From Candidatus Hydrogenedentota bacterium (GTDB lineage Bacteria; Hydrogenedentota; Hydrogenedentia; Hydrogenedentales; GCA-2746185): 5,801 nt of DNA. The stretch lies in contig JASJYE010000179.1 of the NCBI GenBank assembly GCA_030123645.1, positions 1-5,801 on the forward strand, in the 5' to 3' direction. Position 1 is the stretch's first letter; each line of letters starts with the position of its first letter. The notes beneath the pieces are model-generated. The model was not told the origin of the DNA, ran no database searches, and was given only the letters and a program-made list of their open reading frames with translations. Below are positions 5,571-5,801 of this stretch, in pieces. The translations under genes were made by a program, and so were the position numbers.

Positions 5571-5654
5571 AGGGCTGAAAGCCCGATCCATCATTTAGGC
5601 CCATACCTGCGCATCAATGAGTGCGGCATGATCATGGAACGGGCTTTCAGCCCT
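5571..5654. repeat. 84-base inverted doublet of a GGGCTGAAAGCCC element
   Basis: The left arm begins AGGGCTGAAAGCCCG (5571-5585), and the right arm ends with its exact reverse complement CGGGCTTTCAGCCCT (5640-5654). Arms extend to 24 bases with two mismatches (5571-5594 against 5631-5654). Each arm contains its own five-base hairpin (GGGCT-gaa-AGCCC). The 36 bases between hold a weaker dyad (TGCGCAT...GTGCGGCA). There is no ORF, so it resembles a paired REP (BIME-like) or a very small MITE. Confidence 0.65.
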
Positions 5655-5680
5655 CTTTCCTTTTTAGTTCTTGACCTTGA

Positions 5681-5725
5681 CCTGGGGCTCTGCCCCCAGG
5701 CTGGTTTAAGACGCGCCGTTGGCGC
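5681..5725 (-). repeat. third two-hairpin REP-like unit, inverted
   Basis: Read on the minus strand, this is GCGCC-aac-GGCGC (5725-5713), seven bases, ACCAGCCTG, and then a hairpin CCTGGGG/CCCCAGG on the plus strand (5681-5700). It is the same layout as the two tandem units at 5458-5548. The small stem differs from theirs at one position on each side, and pairing is kept. Confidence 0.6.
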
Positions 5726-5765
5726 TGATCCAACAACGCTTCGCTCGGAGTTATCCGCCGTCATA

Positions 5766-5801
5766 TACCAAACCGGTGGTTCCGGTACCAAAGCGGTGGT
5801 T
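5766..5801. repeat. start of a 20-base tandem repeat cut by the window edge
   Basis: TACCAAACCGGTGGTTCCGG (5766-5785) is followed at once by TACCAAAGCGGTGGTT (5786-5801), identical over those 16 bases except for one C/G change. The window ends before the second copy is complete, so the number of copies is unknown. Confidence 0.55.

Larger units (their letters stand above)
5430..5801. repeat. REP-like palindrome array beyond the phosphatase gene, no gene
   Basis: About 370 bases with no credible coding sequence; the two minus-strand frames here translate palindromes and match no family I know. From left to right it holds two tandem two-hairpin units (5458-5502 and 5505-5548), an inverted doublet (5571-5654), an inverted third copy of the two-hairpin unit (5681-5725) and the beginning of a 20-base tandem repeat (5766-5801). 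The part between 5726 and 5765 shows no clear structure. Confidence 0.7.

Noticed and set aside
5389..5791. Minus-strand frames of 71 and 66 codons at the right end
   Set aside because: They run through the palindromic repeats and the end of the phosphatase gene, with no family resemblance.
5430..5801. CRISPR array
   Set aside because: The repeats are palindromes of varied type and orientation without regular unique spacers; the 20-base tandem units abut with no spacer.

Overview
The window reads as a GC-rich bacterial chromosome fragment with four confident protein-coding genes and two clusters of short palindromic repeats. I see no phage, plasmid, transposase, CRISPR or rRNA/tRNA signal. 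The organism cannot be fixed from these genes. The palindromes at the right end (GGGCTGAAAGCCC, GGGCCAACGGCCC and CCTGGGGC-type hairpins) are of a kind I associate from memory with metagenome-derived PVC-like or Hydrogenedentota-like bacteria. That is an impression, not a result.

Left part, minus strand: surE (3640 to 2885), a YqaA/DedA-type membrane protein (2888 to 2292) and glmS (2241 to 406) lie head to tail. surE and the membrane gene overlap by four bases, and 50 bases separate the membrane gene from glmS, so they look like one operon. It joins a nucleotide phosphatase, a lipid-scramblase-like membrane protein and the enzyme that starts UDP-GlcNAc synthesis for peptidoglycan and LPS. 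A promoter-like pair sits near 3746-3775.

Middle (3641-4177): a divergent intergenic region of about 540 bases that becomes AT-rich towards its right side. It holds candidate promoters, two small dyads, a spaced direct repeat and one marginal 46-codon ORF.

Right part, plus strand: a complete inositol-monophosphatase-family enzyme (4178-5419) with an unusual lysine/serine/alanine-rich N-terminal tail of about 90 residues, resembling histone H1 tails in composition. A hairpin spans its stop codon.

Both outer ends (1-405 and 5430-5801) lie beyond the 3' ends of the outward-reading genes. They hold no credible gene, but are packed with REP-like palindromes: a mosaic of repeats ending in ATGAC on the left, a 55-base palindrome just after glmS, and on the right three copies of a two-hairpin unit, an inverted doublet of 84 bases and the start of a 20-base tandem repeat.

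The genes are ordinary housekeeping types. The features most worth a second look are the basic tail on the phosphatase and the right-hand repeat family, whose stems appear to change in a compensatory way. I found no convincing evidence of a new multi-gene system.
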